Positions 18,261 to 27,174 of a DNA stretch of 64,000 nucleotides are shown here, piece by piece (position 1 is the stretch's first letter; the number at the start of each line of letters is the position of its first letter). The notes below the pieces were generated by a model. It was not told the DNA's origin. It did not search any database and was given only the letters and a program-made list of their open reading frames with translations. The DNA lies in NCBI RefSeq assembly GCF_029537235.1, contig NZ_CP120638.1:1984001-2048000 (forward strand), written 5' to 3'. A program made the position numbers and the translations under genes. This stretch comes from Rhizobium sp. 32-5/1 (lineage in GTDB: Bacteria; Pseudomonadota; Alphaproteobacteria; Rhizobiales; Rhizobiaceae).

Positions 18261-18866
18261 ATGGCAAAGCGAGTCACCGGCCCCGAAATTGAAAAACTGA
18301 TCCAGCTTCTGGCAAAGGTACCTGGGCTGGGACCGCGCTCGGCGCGCCGGGCAGCGCTTCATCTCGTCAAGAAGAAGGACCAACTCTTAGGCCCGCTCGC
18401 CGATGCCATGGGCGAAGCCCACCGCAAGGTTCGCATCTGCTCCTGCTGCGGCAATGTCGATACCATCGACCCCTGCAGTGTCTGCGCGGACGAACGTCGC
18501 GACAACAGCGTCATCATCGTGGTCGAGGACGTGTCCGACCTCTGGGCTCTGGAGCGGGCGAGCACGATGAACACGGCCTATCACGTGCTGGGCGGCACGC
18601 TCTCGCCGCTCGACGGCGTTGGGCCCGATGACCTGAATATTCGCGGTCTCGTCGAACGTGTGTCGAAAGGCAGCGTGCGCGAGCTGATCATCGCCGTGAA
18701 CGCCACGGTCGAGGGGCAGACGACGGCGCATTACATCACCGACCAGCTCGACGGGCTGGGGGTCAAGATCACCCGGCTGGCCCACGGCGTTCCGGTCGGC
18801 GGGGAACTCGATTATCTGGACGAAGGCACGCTGACGGCAGCACTGAGGGCGAGGACGGCGATTTGA
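18261..18866 (+). CDS. recR: Recombination mediator protein RecR
   Basis: A 201-residue cytoplasmic protein that with RecF/RecO loads RecA at gaps. A helix-hairpin-helix ([20 protein letters not shown]) is followed by the zinc finger CSCCG...CSVC (residues about 55-75). A Toprim domain follows ([17 protein letters not shown]), then the conserved [21 protein letters not shown] end (here [20 protein letters not shown]). Its stop overlaps the start region of the next gene. Confidence 0.97.
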   Translation: MAKRVTGPEIEKLIQLLAKVPGLGPRSARRAALHLVKKKDQLLGPLADAMGEAHRKVRICSCCGNVDTIDPCSVCADERRDNSVIIVVEDVSDLWALERASTMNTAYHVLGGTLSPLDGVGPDDLNIRGLVERVSKGSVRELIIAVNATVEGQTTAHYITDQLDGLGVKITRLAHGVPVGGELDYLDEGTLTAALRARTAI

Positions 18867-18874
18867 GAACGACA

Positions 18875-20115
18875 ATGCGGAGAATTCGCCTCGGGTTGCT
18901 GGCAACTGTCCTGGCCCTTGCGCCCCTCCCTCTCTCGCCGCATCAAAGGCAGAGACCGAGGCGCAGTTCCGGCAATGGCTGCAGAGCGATCTCTGGCCGG
19001 AGGCGCAAAAGGGCGGCATTACCGCGGACAGCTTCAAGACGGCCTTTGCCGGCGTCAAACTCAACTGGGATCTGCCCGATCTCGTCCTGCCCGGCAGCAA
19101 GCCGGCCGGGGATCGCAAACAGAGCCAGGCGGAGTTTTCATCGCCGGGATCCTATTTTTCCGAAAAGCGGCTGCAGGGGCTAGCGGCAACGGGTCGCTCC
19201 CTGGCCAAGACCCATGCGGCGACGCTGCGCAAGGTCGAGCGGACCTATGGCGTGCCTGGTGGTATCATCGTTGCCATATGGGGTCGCGAATCCGGCTTTG
19301 GCCGGGCGAAGATCCCCCATCCGATTATCGACGTGCTGGCCACCAAAGCCTTTCTTTCGACACGGCCGGAGCTTTTCCGGCGCGAGCTGATTGCCGCCCT
19401 GCACATTCTCGACAGCAAGGATGTCTCGGAGGCGGCCATGCGCGGCTCCTGGGCGGGGGCCATGGGCCAGCCGCAATTCCTCCCGACCAGCTTTTTGAAA
19501 TATGCCGTCGATTTCGATGGGGACGGTCGCCGCGACATCTGGAACTCGGTGCCGGATACGCTGGGCTCGATCGGCAACTATCTTTCAAAGAAAGGCTGGC
19601 AGGCAGGCCGCGACTGGGGCTACGAGGTTTCGATCCCGTCCAATGTATCCTGTGCGCAGGAAGGGCCGGATCTCGCCAAGCCGATTTCCGAATGGACCGC
19701 GACCGGCATAACCCGGATTTCAGGCAAAGCCTTTCCAGCAAAGGAAGCCGGTGCAAGCGGCATGATGCTGGTTCCTGCCGGCCGCAACGGCCCGGAATTC
19801 ATCGTCACGCCGAATTTCTACGTGATTAAGGAATACAACAATTCCGATCTCTATGCCCTGTTCATCGGCAATCTCGCGGACCGGATTTCCGGCGGCGGCG
19901 GTGCTTTCAAGGGTACGTGGGGCAATGTCGGCAAGATGCTGCGCTCGGACGTCGCCGCCATGCAAAGGGCGCTGGAAGCCAAGGGTTACGATGTCGGCGG
20001 TTCGGACGGTCTACCCGGATACAAGACGCGCCGGGCGCTCGGTGACTGGCAGGCGAAGAACGGGCTTGCACCAACATGCTTTCCGGATACCTCGCTGAAG
20101 GCGAAATTGCGATAA
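18875..20115 (+). CDS. Lytic murein transglycosylase with peptidoglycan-binding domain (frame broken in signal peptide)
   Basis: An MltB-family transglycosylase that cleaves peptidoglycan in the periplasm, 413 residues when repaired. The signal peptide (RRIRLGLLATVLALAP) and the mature part (KAETEAQFRQWLQSDLWPEA) are in different frames. One base is missing in the C-rich stretch 18921-18935. The catalytic region has GVPGGIIVAIWGRESGFG with the catalytic glutamate, then GSWAGAMGQPQFLPTSFLKY. A C-terminal PG_binding_1 domain (SDVAAMQRALEAKGYDVGG) ends the protein. ATG at 18875 overlaps the end of recR, with TTG at 18863 as an alternative. Confidence 0.9.
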
Positions 20116-20133
20116 ATTTTCGGCCGACGAATG

Positions 20134-20183
20134 CCCTCATCCGACCCTTCGGTCCACCTTCCCCCGTCGTGACGGGGAGAAGG
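20134..20183. repeat. Intergenic palindromic repeat-type element
   Basis: CCCTCATCCG, CCCTTCGGTCC and then a hairpin CCCGTC/GACGGG followed by GGAGAAGG. This wording resembles the short palindromic intergenic elements scattered through Rhizobiales genomes. It sits between convergent genes and could also end transcription. Only one copy was seen in the window. Confidence 0.6.
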
Positions 20184-20214
20184 TTTGGGCAGGAGGCAAC
20201 GTCGCAACACTCGA

Positions 20215-21432
20215 TCAAGCCTTGGTCAATTTGAGGATCGTCGATCCACCGCCGCGCTGTTCGGTCAGTGCATAGATTGTCCCGTCCGCGCCGACCTTGA
20301 CGTCGCGGATTCGAGCATCGAGCGGAACATGCTCTTCGAACTTCACCTTGTCGTTCTCCATGTGAAGGACGACAAGCCCCTGCGTCACGAGACCGCCAAT
20401 GAGGAAGGCGCCCTTCCATTCCGGGACTGCGTCTCCTTCATAGAAAGTCATGCCTGACGGGCCGATGACCGGATCCCAATAGTAGACCGGCTGCTCCGTG
20501 CCCTGGAGTTCTGTGATGCCATCGCCGATCGGACCGCCTGAATACTCGACGCCATACGTCACCTTCGGCCAGCCGTAATTCTTGCCGGCCTGAGGCCGGT
20601 TCAGCTCGTCGCCGCCCTTGGGGCCATGTTCGACCGTCCAGAGCCGGCCCTGACCGTCCAGCGCTGCGGCCTGAAGGTTGCGGTGGCCGTAGCTCCAGAT
20701 TTCCCGCATTGCGCCATCCGTGCCGACTAGCGGGTTGTCCGGCAATGCCTTGCCGCTCATGTCGATCCGGAAGACCTTGCCGAAGCCGCTTGCCACATCC
20801 TGCGCCTGCACCCGTGTCTGGCGGTCCGAGCGTTCGCCGACGGTGACGTAAAGTTCACCCGCAGGTCCAAAGACGAGGCGCGAGCCGTAATGCTTGTCAC
20901 CATCATAGGTCGGCATCTGACGGAAGATCACCTTGGAATGCTGAAGCGACGCGCTGTCGCCCGATTGAACGAGTTTCGCTGAGGCGACCGAAGTGCCGTT
21001 GCCGCCATCACGCGGTTCGGAGAAAGAGAAGAAAATCAGGCCCGAGCTTTCGAAATCAGGCGCCAGCGCCACATCGAGCAGGCCGCCCTGTCCGGCAGCA
21101 TCAACCTCCGGCACGCCTTCCAAAGCGGCACTCGCCTTACCATCGGCGCCGATGATGTGCATCGTGCCTTCCTTGGCGGTGACAAGCATGCGGCCATCCG
21201 GCAAGAACTCCATCGCCCACAGATGCGGCAGGCCCTCGGCCACGACCTGCGCCTCGATCTTCGGCATCTGCGCCGGCTGACTGGCCCGCGTCTGGCCCTC
21301 AAAGGCCGGCGTTTGGCCTGCGCCGTTCGCCTTGCGCGTCTCGACTGGACCGCTTGCCGATTGGGCAAGGGCCGAGCCCGCAAGAAGCACGGACAGTAGG
21401 GTGCCGCCAATGAAAAGATGTGTCGATCGCAT
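20215..21432 (-). CDS. PQQ-dependent sugar dehydrogenase (Glucose/sorbosone dehydrogenase family)
   Basis: A 405-residue exported beta-propeller enzyme. The signal peptide LFIGGTLLSVLLAGSALAQ is at residues 5-23. Family motifs are GLPHLWAMEFLPDGRMLVTA, GQGGLLDVALAPDF, YGSRLVFGPAGELYVTVGER, WSYGHRNLQAAAL, WTVEHGPKGGDELN and YYWDPVIGPSGMTFYEGDA. These match soluble aldose/sorbosone dehydrogenases that use PQQ in the periplasm; the sugar is unknown. ATG at 21432 follows AGGAG. No PQQ synthesis genes are in the window. Confidence 0.92.
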   Translation of the reverse strand: MRSTHLFIGGTLLSVLLAGSALAQSASGPVETRKANGAGQTPAFEGQTRASQPAQMPKIEAQVVAEGLPHLWAMEFLPDGRMLVTAKEGTMHIIGADGKASAALEGVPEVDAAGQGGLLDVALAPDFESSGLIFFSFSEPRDGGNGTSVASAKLVQSGDSASLQHSKVIFRQMPTYDGDKHYGSRLVFGPAGELYVTVGERSDRQTRVQAQDVASGFGKVFRIDMSGKALPDNPLVGTDGAMREIWSYGHRNLQAAALDGQGRLWTVEHGPKGGDELNRPQAGKNYGWPKVTYGVEYSGGPIGDGITELQGTEQPVYYWDPVIGPSGMTFYEGDAVPEWKGAFLIGGLVTQGLVVLHMENDKVKFEEHVPLDARIRDVKVGADGTIYALTEQRGGGSTILKLTKA

Positions 21433-21571
21433 GAAGAACTCCTGTTTCGTCGTAGCGCGCCGCACGCGCGTTCCCGAAATTAAACTTCTGAATGCGGCTT
21501 TCGTTTCAGCCTGGGCGATCAACTCGTGATCAAGAAGAGGTTATCGGCCTGGCACCGTTACAGTGGATACA

Positions 21572-22648
21572 TCAAACGATCCGCCCGCGCGCGGTCACTG
21601 GCCAGACGGCTGAAATTGCACCATTTTCGACGATGTGCACCGCATCGACCATGTTGGTGACGACGCAGGCGTGGTTCGGCACGATGCGCAGCTTGTCGCC
21701 GACCTTGAGATCGATCGGGCCTTGGCTGACGAGGCGGCCATGCTCCTCCGAAAGCTGGTCGATGGCAATGTCATCGCGGCCAAGCACATGGCCGTAGCCG
21801 GTCAGGCCCAGCAGATCGGACGTCTGGGTTTTCGACCCGGCGTCGATGATGGCGCGGTTGGCTGATGGTACCGAGACGACCGTTGCAAGCACGGTCAGGG
21901 CACAGTCATCCCATCCGCAAACACCGCGGGAGACCAGCGAGCGGTCGTTATAGACATAGGTGCCGGGGCGATATTCGGTGGTCACGGGCGCTTCCGCCGC
22001 GTCCATCATCGAAGGCGTGCCGCCGGACGTGATAACCGGAACGGCAATGCCGGATGCCTCGATGAGGGCCTTCGCACGGGTCATGAAAGCTTCCACAGCC
22101 CCCGCGCCGCCGGCGGGCGGATAGGTCATCAGTCCGCCGAACTTAAGGCCGGGCGCATTGGCGATCCGTTGCGCAAGCGCTGCCGCGGCCTCGGGCGTTG
22201 GCACGCCGCAGCGATCGGCACCCGTGTTGCATTCGACCAGAACAGTCAGTGGCGCAGGTTCAGAAGCGAACTTCTCTGACAATCCGTCAATGACAGTCTC
22301 ATTGTCGGCAACAACGCTCAGCGTCACCTTGCGGGCAAGGGCCGCGAGATGATCGAGTTTTTCAGTACCAAGGATATTGTAGGTGATCAGCACGTCGCGG
22401 ATTTCTGGGCTGCCGTCCACCATGGCCTGCGCCTCGGACACCTTCTGGCAGGTGATGCCGATCGCCCCTGCCCTCAACTGCATCTCCGCAATGGCAGGCA
22501 GTTTGTGCGTTTTGATGTGGGGGCGAACCTTCAATCCATGCGTCTCGGCATAGGCCTGGAAGCGCTCGATGTTGCGGCGGGCAATGTCGAGATCAACGAG
22601 AACAGCCGGCGTGTTCGCCGTCCGGATCGATGTTTGCACCTTGTCCAT
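21572..22648 (-). CDS. D-threonine aldolase / 3-hydroxy-D-aspartate aldolase family PLP enzyme
   Basis: A 358-residue enzyme of the DSD1/D-threonine aldolase family (alanine racemase-like fold III). The PLP lysine is in KVRPHIKTHK (about residue 45). TYNILGTEKLDHLA, CNTGADRCGV and the metal site PNHACVVTN near the C-terminus are typical. Known members split D-threonine or D-3-hydroxyaspartate into glycine plus an aldehyde or glyoxylate. ATG at 22648 follows GGAGGACGGC. It is divergent from an amino-acid ABC transporter with RidA and IclR genes, which points to catabolism of an imported hydroxy-amino acid. Confidence 0.88.
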   Translation of the reverse strand: MDKVQTSIRTANTPAVLVDLDIARRNIERFQAYAETHGLKVRPHIKTHKLPAIAEMQLRAGAIGITCQKVSEAQAMVDGSPEIRDVLITYNILGTEKLDHLAALARKVTLSVVADNETVIDGLSEKFASEPAPLTVLVECNTGADRCGVPTPEAAAALAQRIANAPGLKFGGLMTYPPAGGAGAVEAFMTRAKALIEASGIAVPVITSGGTPSMMDAAEAPVTTEYRPGTYVYNDRSLVSRGVCGWDDCALTVLATVVSVPSANRAIIDAGSKTQTSDLLGLTGYGHVLGRDDIAIDQLSEEHGRLVSQGPIDLKVGDKLRIVPNHACVVTNMVDAVHIVENGAISAVWPVTARGRIV

Positions 22649-22733
22649 GCCGTCCTCCAGATAAATCGCTGCAATTTCAGGCGGACGGAAAAGCTGCATC
22701 GCGATCGTGCAGATTCTCGTTCAGCCATGTCTT

Positions 22734-22753
22734 GACAAGTTATGCGACTTGTC
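22734..22753. promoter_or_regulatory. Inverted repeat, possible IclR-type operator 1
   Basis: GACAAGT, a 6-base spacer and ACTTGTC form a perfect 7-bp dyad in the 185-base divergent promoter region between the aldolase and the binding-protein gene. It is likely a regulator site; the assignment to the nearby IclR protein is inference. Confidence 0.5.
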
Positions 22754-22784
22754 GCTGAATACGTCAATCCGGTAAAACAGACGT

Positions 22785-22804
22785 ATGTCCAAAATACTGG
22801 ACAT
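22785..22804. promoter_or_regulatory. Inverted repeat, possible IclR-type operator 2
   Basis: ATGTCCA, a 6-base spacer and TGGACAT form a second perfect 7-bp dyad. It has the same geometry as the one 51 bases to the left but a different sequence, and lies 30 bases before the binding-protein start. Confidence 0.5.
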
Positions 22805-22833
22805 CTGAAAACGGTTCAAAAAAGGGGAACATC

Positions 22834-23682
22834 ATGACGATCTCAATTCGCGCCGGTGCACTTTCACTGGCGGTCGCTTTCATCCTTTCCGCCATGCCCG
22901 CAGCCGCGCAGCAGGCAACCAGCCGGCTCGACGAAGTTCTGGCCCGCGGTCATCTCGTTCTCGGCACCGGCAGCACCAATGCGCCATGGCACTTCAAGAG
23001 CGCCGAAGACAAGCTGCAGGGTTTCGACGTCGATATGGGCCGCATCGTCGCAAAGGCGCTGTTCGGCGATCCCGATAAGATCGAATATGTCAACCAGTCG
23101 TCCGACGCGCGCATCCCGAACATCACCACCGACAAGGTGGATCTCACCTGCCAGTTCATGACCGTGACCGGCGAGCGCGCCCAGCAGATCGCCTTCACAA
23201 TTCCCTACTACCGGGAAGGCGTTGGCCTGATGCTGAAGGCTGACGGCAAGTATGCCGATCACGCGGCGCTCAAGGCCGGCGGTTCGTCCGTAACCGTTGC
23301 CGTGCTGCAGAATGTCTATGCCGAGGCGATGGTGCAAGCCGCTTTGCCCGAGGCGACCGTCGATCAGTATGAATCGGTCGACCTGATCTATCAGGCGCTC
23401 GAATCCGGCCGCGCCGATACAGTAGCAACCGACCAGTCGTCGCTTGCCTGGTACATGACGCAGAACCCGGGCCGCTACAAGGATGCCGGCTATGGCTGGA
23501 ACCCGCAGACCTATGCCTGCGGCGTCAAGCGTGGCGACCAGGATTGGCTGAACTTCGTCAACACCGCCCTGCATGAAGCGATGACCGGCGTCGAATTCGA
23601 TTTCTATGCGAAATCCTACAAGACCTGGTTCGGCAAGGATCTTGCGCCGCCAACAATCGGCTTTCCGGTCGAATTCCAGTAA
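22834..23682 (+). CDS. Amino-acid ABC transporter substrate-binding protein
   Basis: A 282-residue periplasmic binding protein of family 3. The signal peptide LSLAVAFILSAMPAAAQQ is at residues 9-27. The fold starts RLDEVLARGHLVLGTGSTNA and continues GFDVDMGRIVAKALFGD, TCQFMTVTGERAQQIAFTIP and YACGVKRGDQDWLNFVN. The likely ligand is a polar or hydroxy amino acid, judged only by its neighbours. GGGGAAC precedes ATG 22834. It is the first gene of the transporter operon. Confidence 0.93.
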   Translation: MTISIRAGALSLAVAFILSAMPAAAQQATSRLDEVLARGHLVLGTGSTNAPWHFKSAEDKLQGFDVDMGRIVAKALFGDPDKIEYVNQSSDARIPNITTDKVDLTCQFMTVTGERAQQIAFTIPYYREGVGLMLKADGKYADHAALKAGGSSVTVAVLQNVYAEAMVQAALPEATVDQYESVDLIYQALESGRADTVATDQSSLAWYMTQNPGRYKDAGYGWNPQTYACGVKRGDQDWLNFVNTALHEAMTGVEFDFYAKSYKTWFGKDLAPPTIGFPVEFQ

Positions 23683-23704
23683 GCCGGATACGCGCAAATC
23701 GTCG

Positions 23705-23730
23705 GGGACGAAGGGTTTACCCTTCGTCCC
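23705..23730 (+). terminator. Intra-operon stem-loop after the binding-protein gene
   Basis: A perfect 12-bp repeat (GGGACGAAGGGT and its complement) encloses a 2-base centre, followed by CTTTCCC. Lying 20 bases after the binding-protein stop and before the permease genes, it probably protects the upstream mRNA or partly stops transcription, giving more binding protein than permease. That role is a common pattern, not shown here. Confidence 0.6.
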
Positions 23731-23759
23731 TTTCCCACCCTCTCCGGCAGGATGCCGCC

Positions 23760-24422
23760 ATGGGTTACACGCTCAATTTCGCCGCCGTCTGGCGCAGCCT
23801 CGATCAGCTTCTAGAAGGTCTGCTGCTCAGTCTCGGTCTGGCTTTCGTTTCCATCCTGATCGGCGCCGCGATCGGCCTTCTGGTTGCTTTCGCGCTGATC
23901 GCGAAAAACGGCTGGATCAAGCGCCCGGCCGCCGCCTATGTGACGGTGATCCGCAACCTGCCGATCCTTGTGCTCGTGCTTTTCGCCTATTTCGCGCTGC
24001 CGCAGATGGGCGTTCGTCTTGGCAAGCTGGAAAGCTTCGTCGCCGTCCTGTCGATCTATTCCGGCGCCTATCTGGCGGAAGTATTTCGCGCCGGCCTTTT
24101 GTCGATTCCGAAGGGTTTGACAGAGGCGGGTCTCGCAATCGGCCTGACGCCCCTGCAGATCCGGATCTCGATCATCACGCCCTTGATGTTCCGCAACGTG
24201 TTGCCGTCACTGTCGTCGACGGTGATCTCGCTGTTCAAGGATACATCGCTCGCTGCCGCCATCGCCGTACCCGAACTGACCTTCGAGGCGCGCAAGATCA
24301 ATGTCGAGAGTTTTCGCGTTATCGAAACCTGGATCGTCGCATCCGGTCTCTACGTCGCCACCTGTTCCGTTCTGGCCGCGCTGATGCGTGTCGCCGAGCG
24401 GCGCCTGTCGGTCCCGAGGTGA
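23760..24422 (+). CDS. Amino-acid ABC transporter permease (first)
   Basis: A 220-residue HisM/GlnP-type inner-membrane permease with about five hydrophobic segments. The ATPase contact loop EVFRAGLLSIPKGLTEAGLA (residues about 103-122) is the conserved EAA motif, preceded by RNLPILVLVLFAYFALP. It pairs with the next permease. The start is at ATG 23760. Confidence 0.93.
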   Translation: MGYTLNFAAVWRSLDQLLEGLLLSLGLAFVSILIGAAIGLLVAFALIAKNGWIKRPAAAYVTVIRNLPILVLVLFAYFALPQMGVRLGKLESFVAVLSIYSGAYLAEVFRAGLLSIPKGLTEAGLAIGLTPLQIRISIITPLMFRNVLPSLSSTVISLFKDTSLAAAIAVPELTFEARKINVESFRVIETWIVASGLYVATCSVLAALMRVAERRLSVPR

Positions 24423-24426
24423 TGCC

Positions 24427-25092
24427 ATGATGGATCTCTACTCATTTTTCGACCAGGTCTGGATTGCCCGCCTCGCCATCCTCAAAGGCCTCGGCATCAC
24501 CATCTCGATCTCGGTGCTTTCGATTATCGTCGGCTCGCTGCTTGGCGTGCTTGTCGGGCTCTCTCTCGTCTATGGCAATCGCGTGGTGCGGTTCGTCGTG
24601 CGGGTCTACACCGATTTCATCCGCGGCACGCCTGTTTTGGTGCTGGTCCTTGCCAGCTACTACGTGCTCTCCACCATCGGCATCGACCTCGGGCCGTTCC
24701 AGGCTGGTGTGTTGGCGCTGGCGATCTTCTGCTCCTCGCATGTCGGCGAAATTGTCCGCGGCGGGTTGCAGGCGATCCCCAAAGGCCAGACCGAAGCCGC
24801 CAAGGCGATCGGCCTGACCTTCAACCAGACTTTTGCCTATGTGCTCTGGCCGCAGGCGCTGCGCCAGTTCCTGCCGGCCTGGGTGAACACCGCGGCCGAG
24901 ATGGTCAAGGCATCGACGCTGCTGTCAGTCATCGGCGTTGCCGAACTGCTGCTCCGCACGCAGGAAATCATCTCCCGCAATTTCATGAGCCTGCAGTTCT
25001 ATTTCTTCGCCGGCTTTCTCTACTTCGTCATCAATTACAGCATCGAGCGGTTCGGCAAGTACGTCGAACGCAAGACCGCAGTTCCGGCTTGA
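24427..25092 (+). CDS. Amino-acid ABC transporter permease (second)
   Basis: A 221-residue permease of the same family as its upstream neighbour. [19 protein letters not shown] and the EAA loop [20 protein letters not shown] are clear. ATG ATG at 24427, four bases after the previous stop, shows translational coupling. The two permeases form the heterodimeric channel. Confidence 0.93.
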   Translation: MMDLYSFFDQVWIARLAILKGLGITISISVLSIIVGSLLGVLVGLSLVYGNRVVRFVVRVYTDFIRGTPVLVLVLASYYVLSTIGIDLGPFQAGVLALAIFCSSHVGEIVRGGLQAIPKGQTEAAKAIGLTFNQTFAYVLWPQALRQFLPAWVNTAAEMVKASTLLSVIGVAELLLRTQEIISRNFMSLQFYFFAGFLYFVINYSIERFGKYVERKTAVPA

Positions 25093-25103
25093 GGCTTCCA
25101 GAC

Positions 25104-25874
25104 ATGAACAAGGTACTTCTCGAAATTCAGGGCCTGCGCAAGCAGTACGGCATCGTCGAGGTGCTGAAAGGCGTCGATTGCACGATGCAGGAAGGCGAGG
25201 TGATCTCTATTATCGGCTCCTCCGGCTCCGGCAAGACGACGATGCTTCGCTGCATCAACATGCTGGAAGAATTCCAGGGCGGCCACATCCGGCTCGAGGG
25301 CGAAGAGATCGGCTATGAGCACAACGGCTCTTCCCGCAAAAGGAAGAGCGAGAAGGACATCGCCCGTCAGCGGGCCCTGACCGGCATGGCCTTCCAACAG
25401 TTCAATCTCTTCCCGCATATGACGGCGGCGCAGAACATCATGCTCGGCCTCGTCAAGGTGAAGAAGATGCCGCGCGACGAGGCGCGTGCCGTTGCCGAAA
25501 AATGGCTCGACCGCGTCGGCCTTGCCTCCCGCGCCGATCACTATCCGGGCCAGCTTTCCGGCGGCCAGCAACAGCGCGTGGCGATCGCCCGTGCCATCGC
25601 CATGTCTCCGCGGCTGATGCTGTTTGACGAAGTGACGTCGGCACTCGACCCAGAACTGGTCGGTGAGGTGCTGCAGGTGATCAAGGGGCTCGCGGCTGAT
25701 GGCATGAGCATGCTGCTCGTCACCCACGAGATGCGCTTTGCCTATGAGGTCTCCTCGCGGGTGATCTTCATGAACCAGGGCGTGATCTGCGAGGAAGGCA
25801 ACCCGAAAGAGATGTTCGTGAAGCCGAAGACCGAACGGCTGGCCGAATTCCTCAAGACATCGAGTTTCAACTAA
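25104..25874 (+). CDS. Amino-acid ABC transporter ATP-binding protein
   Basis: A 256-residue ATPase: Walker [10 protein letters not shown] (about residues 37-45), Q loop [11 protein letters not shown], signature [16 protein letters not shown], Walker [14 protein letters not shown], and H loop [11 protein letters not shown] short insertion rich in K, R and S (residues about 74-86) precedes the Q loop. The protein energises the two permeases just upstream. ATG 25104 is 11 bases after the previous stop. Confidence 0.95.
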   Translation: MNKVLLEIQGLRKQYGIVEVLKGVDCTMQEGEVISIIGSSGSGKTTMLRCINMLEEFQGGHIRLEGEEIGYEHNGSSRKRKSEKDIARQRALTGMAFQQFNLFPHMTAAQNIMLGLVKVKKMPRDEARAVAEKWLDRVGLASRADHYPGQLSGGQQQRVAIARAIAMSPRLMLFDEVTSALDPELVGEVLQVIKGLAADGMSMLLVTHEMRFAYEVSSRVIFMNQGVICEEGNPKEMFVKPKTERLAEFLKTSSFN

Positions 25875-25891
25875 AACAAAGAGAGAATAAC

Positions 25892-26281
25892 ATGACTATC
25901 AAGCGTTATGGCGGCGGCGAGACGGGTGCGGGTGGACAGCCTTTGCCGTTTGCCCGGGCGGTGGAAGCCAATGGCTGGCTGCATGTTTCCGGCCAGGTAC
26001 CGATGGAAAAGGGCGAGATCGTCTCCGGCGGCATCATCGCCGAGAGCCGCAAGGCGATCGAAAACCTGATCGCCATCCTGCACGAGGCGGGCTACGGCAT
26101 CGAGGATGTGGTGCGCATCGGGGTCTGGCTGGATGATCCCCGCGATTTTTGGAGCTTCAACGGCGTCTATGCCGAATATTTCGGCGCCAACCCGCCGGCC
26201 CGCGCCTGCGTGCAGTCGCGTATGATGGTGGATTGCAAGGTCGAAGTCGATTGCATCGCCTATCGGGCAGACAGGGCTTGA
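25892..26281 (+). CDS. RidA family enamine/imine deaminase-like protein
   Basis: A 129-residue YjgF/RidA protein, FARAVEANGWLHVSGQVPME then IENLIAILHEAGYGIEDVVR, with the late conserved arginine in NPPARACVQSRM. RidA proteins hydrolyse reactive imines released by PLP enzymes. Its place between an amino-acid transporter and a regulator, opposite a PLP aldolase, suggests it clears imines made during catabolism. Catabolic subgroups of the family differ from housekeeping RidA; which one applies is not settled. Confidence 0.9.
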   Translation: MTIKRYGGGETGAGGQPLPFARAVEANGWLHVSGQVPMEKGEIVSGGIIAESRKAIENLIAILHEAGYGIEDVVRIGVWLDDPRDFWSFNGVYAEYFGANPPARACVQSRMMVDCKVEVDCIAYRADRA

Positions 26282-26336
26282 ATTGCCGGGCGCGGCTTGC
26301 AAAGGTCGCGCTCATCATTCGACGGGGACAGACGGC

Positions 26337-27143
26337 ATGGCTGACGGCGCAGAAGACATCGTATCGCGGCGCACGCGCGGCCTTGATCGTGCCTTCGAGA
26401 TTCTCGAATTCCTGCGCGTCAAGCGCCAGCCGATGCGGCCCAACGAGATCGCCATCGAAATCGGCGCGCCGCGATCCTCGATCTATGAATTGATCAATCT
26501 GCTGCTGCGCCACGGCATGCTCGACTATCAGGGCGGCGATGGCCGTGTCTTTCTCGGCCGCAAACTCTATTTCCTCGGTACCGCCCATGCCGAACAGTTC
26601 GACCTGATGCGCGAATCCGAGGATGTTCTGGAGCATCTTGCCGAAGAGACGCGCGAAACCGCGCAGATGTGCTTGCTGGAAGGCAATAAATATACCGTCG
26701 CCATGATGCGCGAGGGAAGCCGCGCCTTCCGCATATCGTCGAATATCGGCGAACTCGTGCCGATCCCCTGGACGGCGTCGGGCCGCCTGCTCCTGTCTCA
26801 CCTCAGTGACGAAGAAATTCTCGATTTCATTCCAGCCGACGATTTCATGATGCCGAATGGTCAACGGCTAGACCCTGCCAATTTCATCGCGGAAGCGCGG
26901 CAGGCGACGATAGACGGCTATTTCACCTTCAACAGCGAAGTTGCCAATTTCACCCATTGTTTTGCAGCACCGGTGCGCCAGTCCGACGGTCAATGCGTGG
27001 CGACCCTCTGCCTGGTGGCGCCGAAGGAAGACGGCCTTCGCAATTGGCGGACGCATCTCGACAGCCTGCTCGCCGCCTCGCGCGCCCTTTCCGAAAAACT
27101 CGGCTACAATGGTCGGCGCGAGGAAAACCGCCGCGTTAAATGA
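26337..27143 (+). CDS. IclR family transcriptional regulator
   Basis: A 268-residue regulator. An N-terminal winged helix (RGLDRAFEILEFLRVKRQPM, then IGAPRSSIYELINLLLRHGM) leads to an IclR effector domain (ETAQMCLLEGNKYTVAMMRE, VPIPWTASGRLLLSHLSDEE, NFTHCFAAPVRQSDGQCVAT). It closes the transporter operon and probably controls the divergent promoter at 22.65-22.83 kb, where two dyads lie. ATG 26337 is chosen because it fits the family N-terminus. Confidence 0.92.
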   Translation: MADGAEDIVSRRTRGLDRAFEILEFLRVKRQPMRPNEIAIEIGAPRSSIYELINLLLRHGMLDYQGGDGRVFLGRKLYFLGTAHAEQFDLMRESEDVLEHLAEETRETAQMCLLEGNKYTVAMMREGSRAFRISSNIGELVPIPWTASGRLLLSHLSDEEILDFIPADDFMMPNGQRLDPANFIAEARQATIDGYFTFNSEVANFTHCFAAPVRQSDGQCVATLCLVAPKEDGLRNWRTHLDSLLAASRALSEKLGYNGRREENRRVK

Positions 27144-27174
27144 GCGCGCAGCGGCAGCGGGCTGGCGGCTACAT

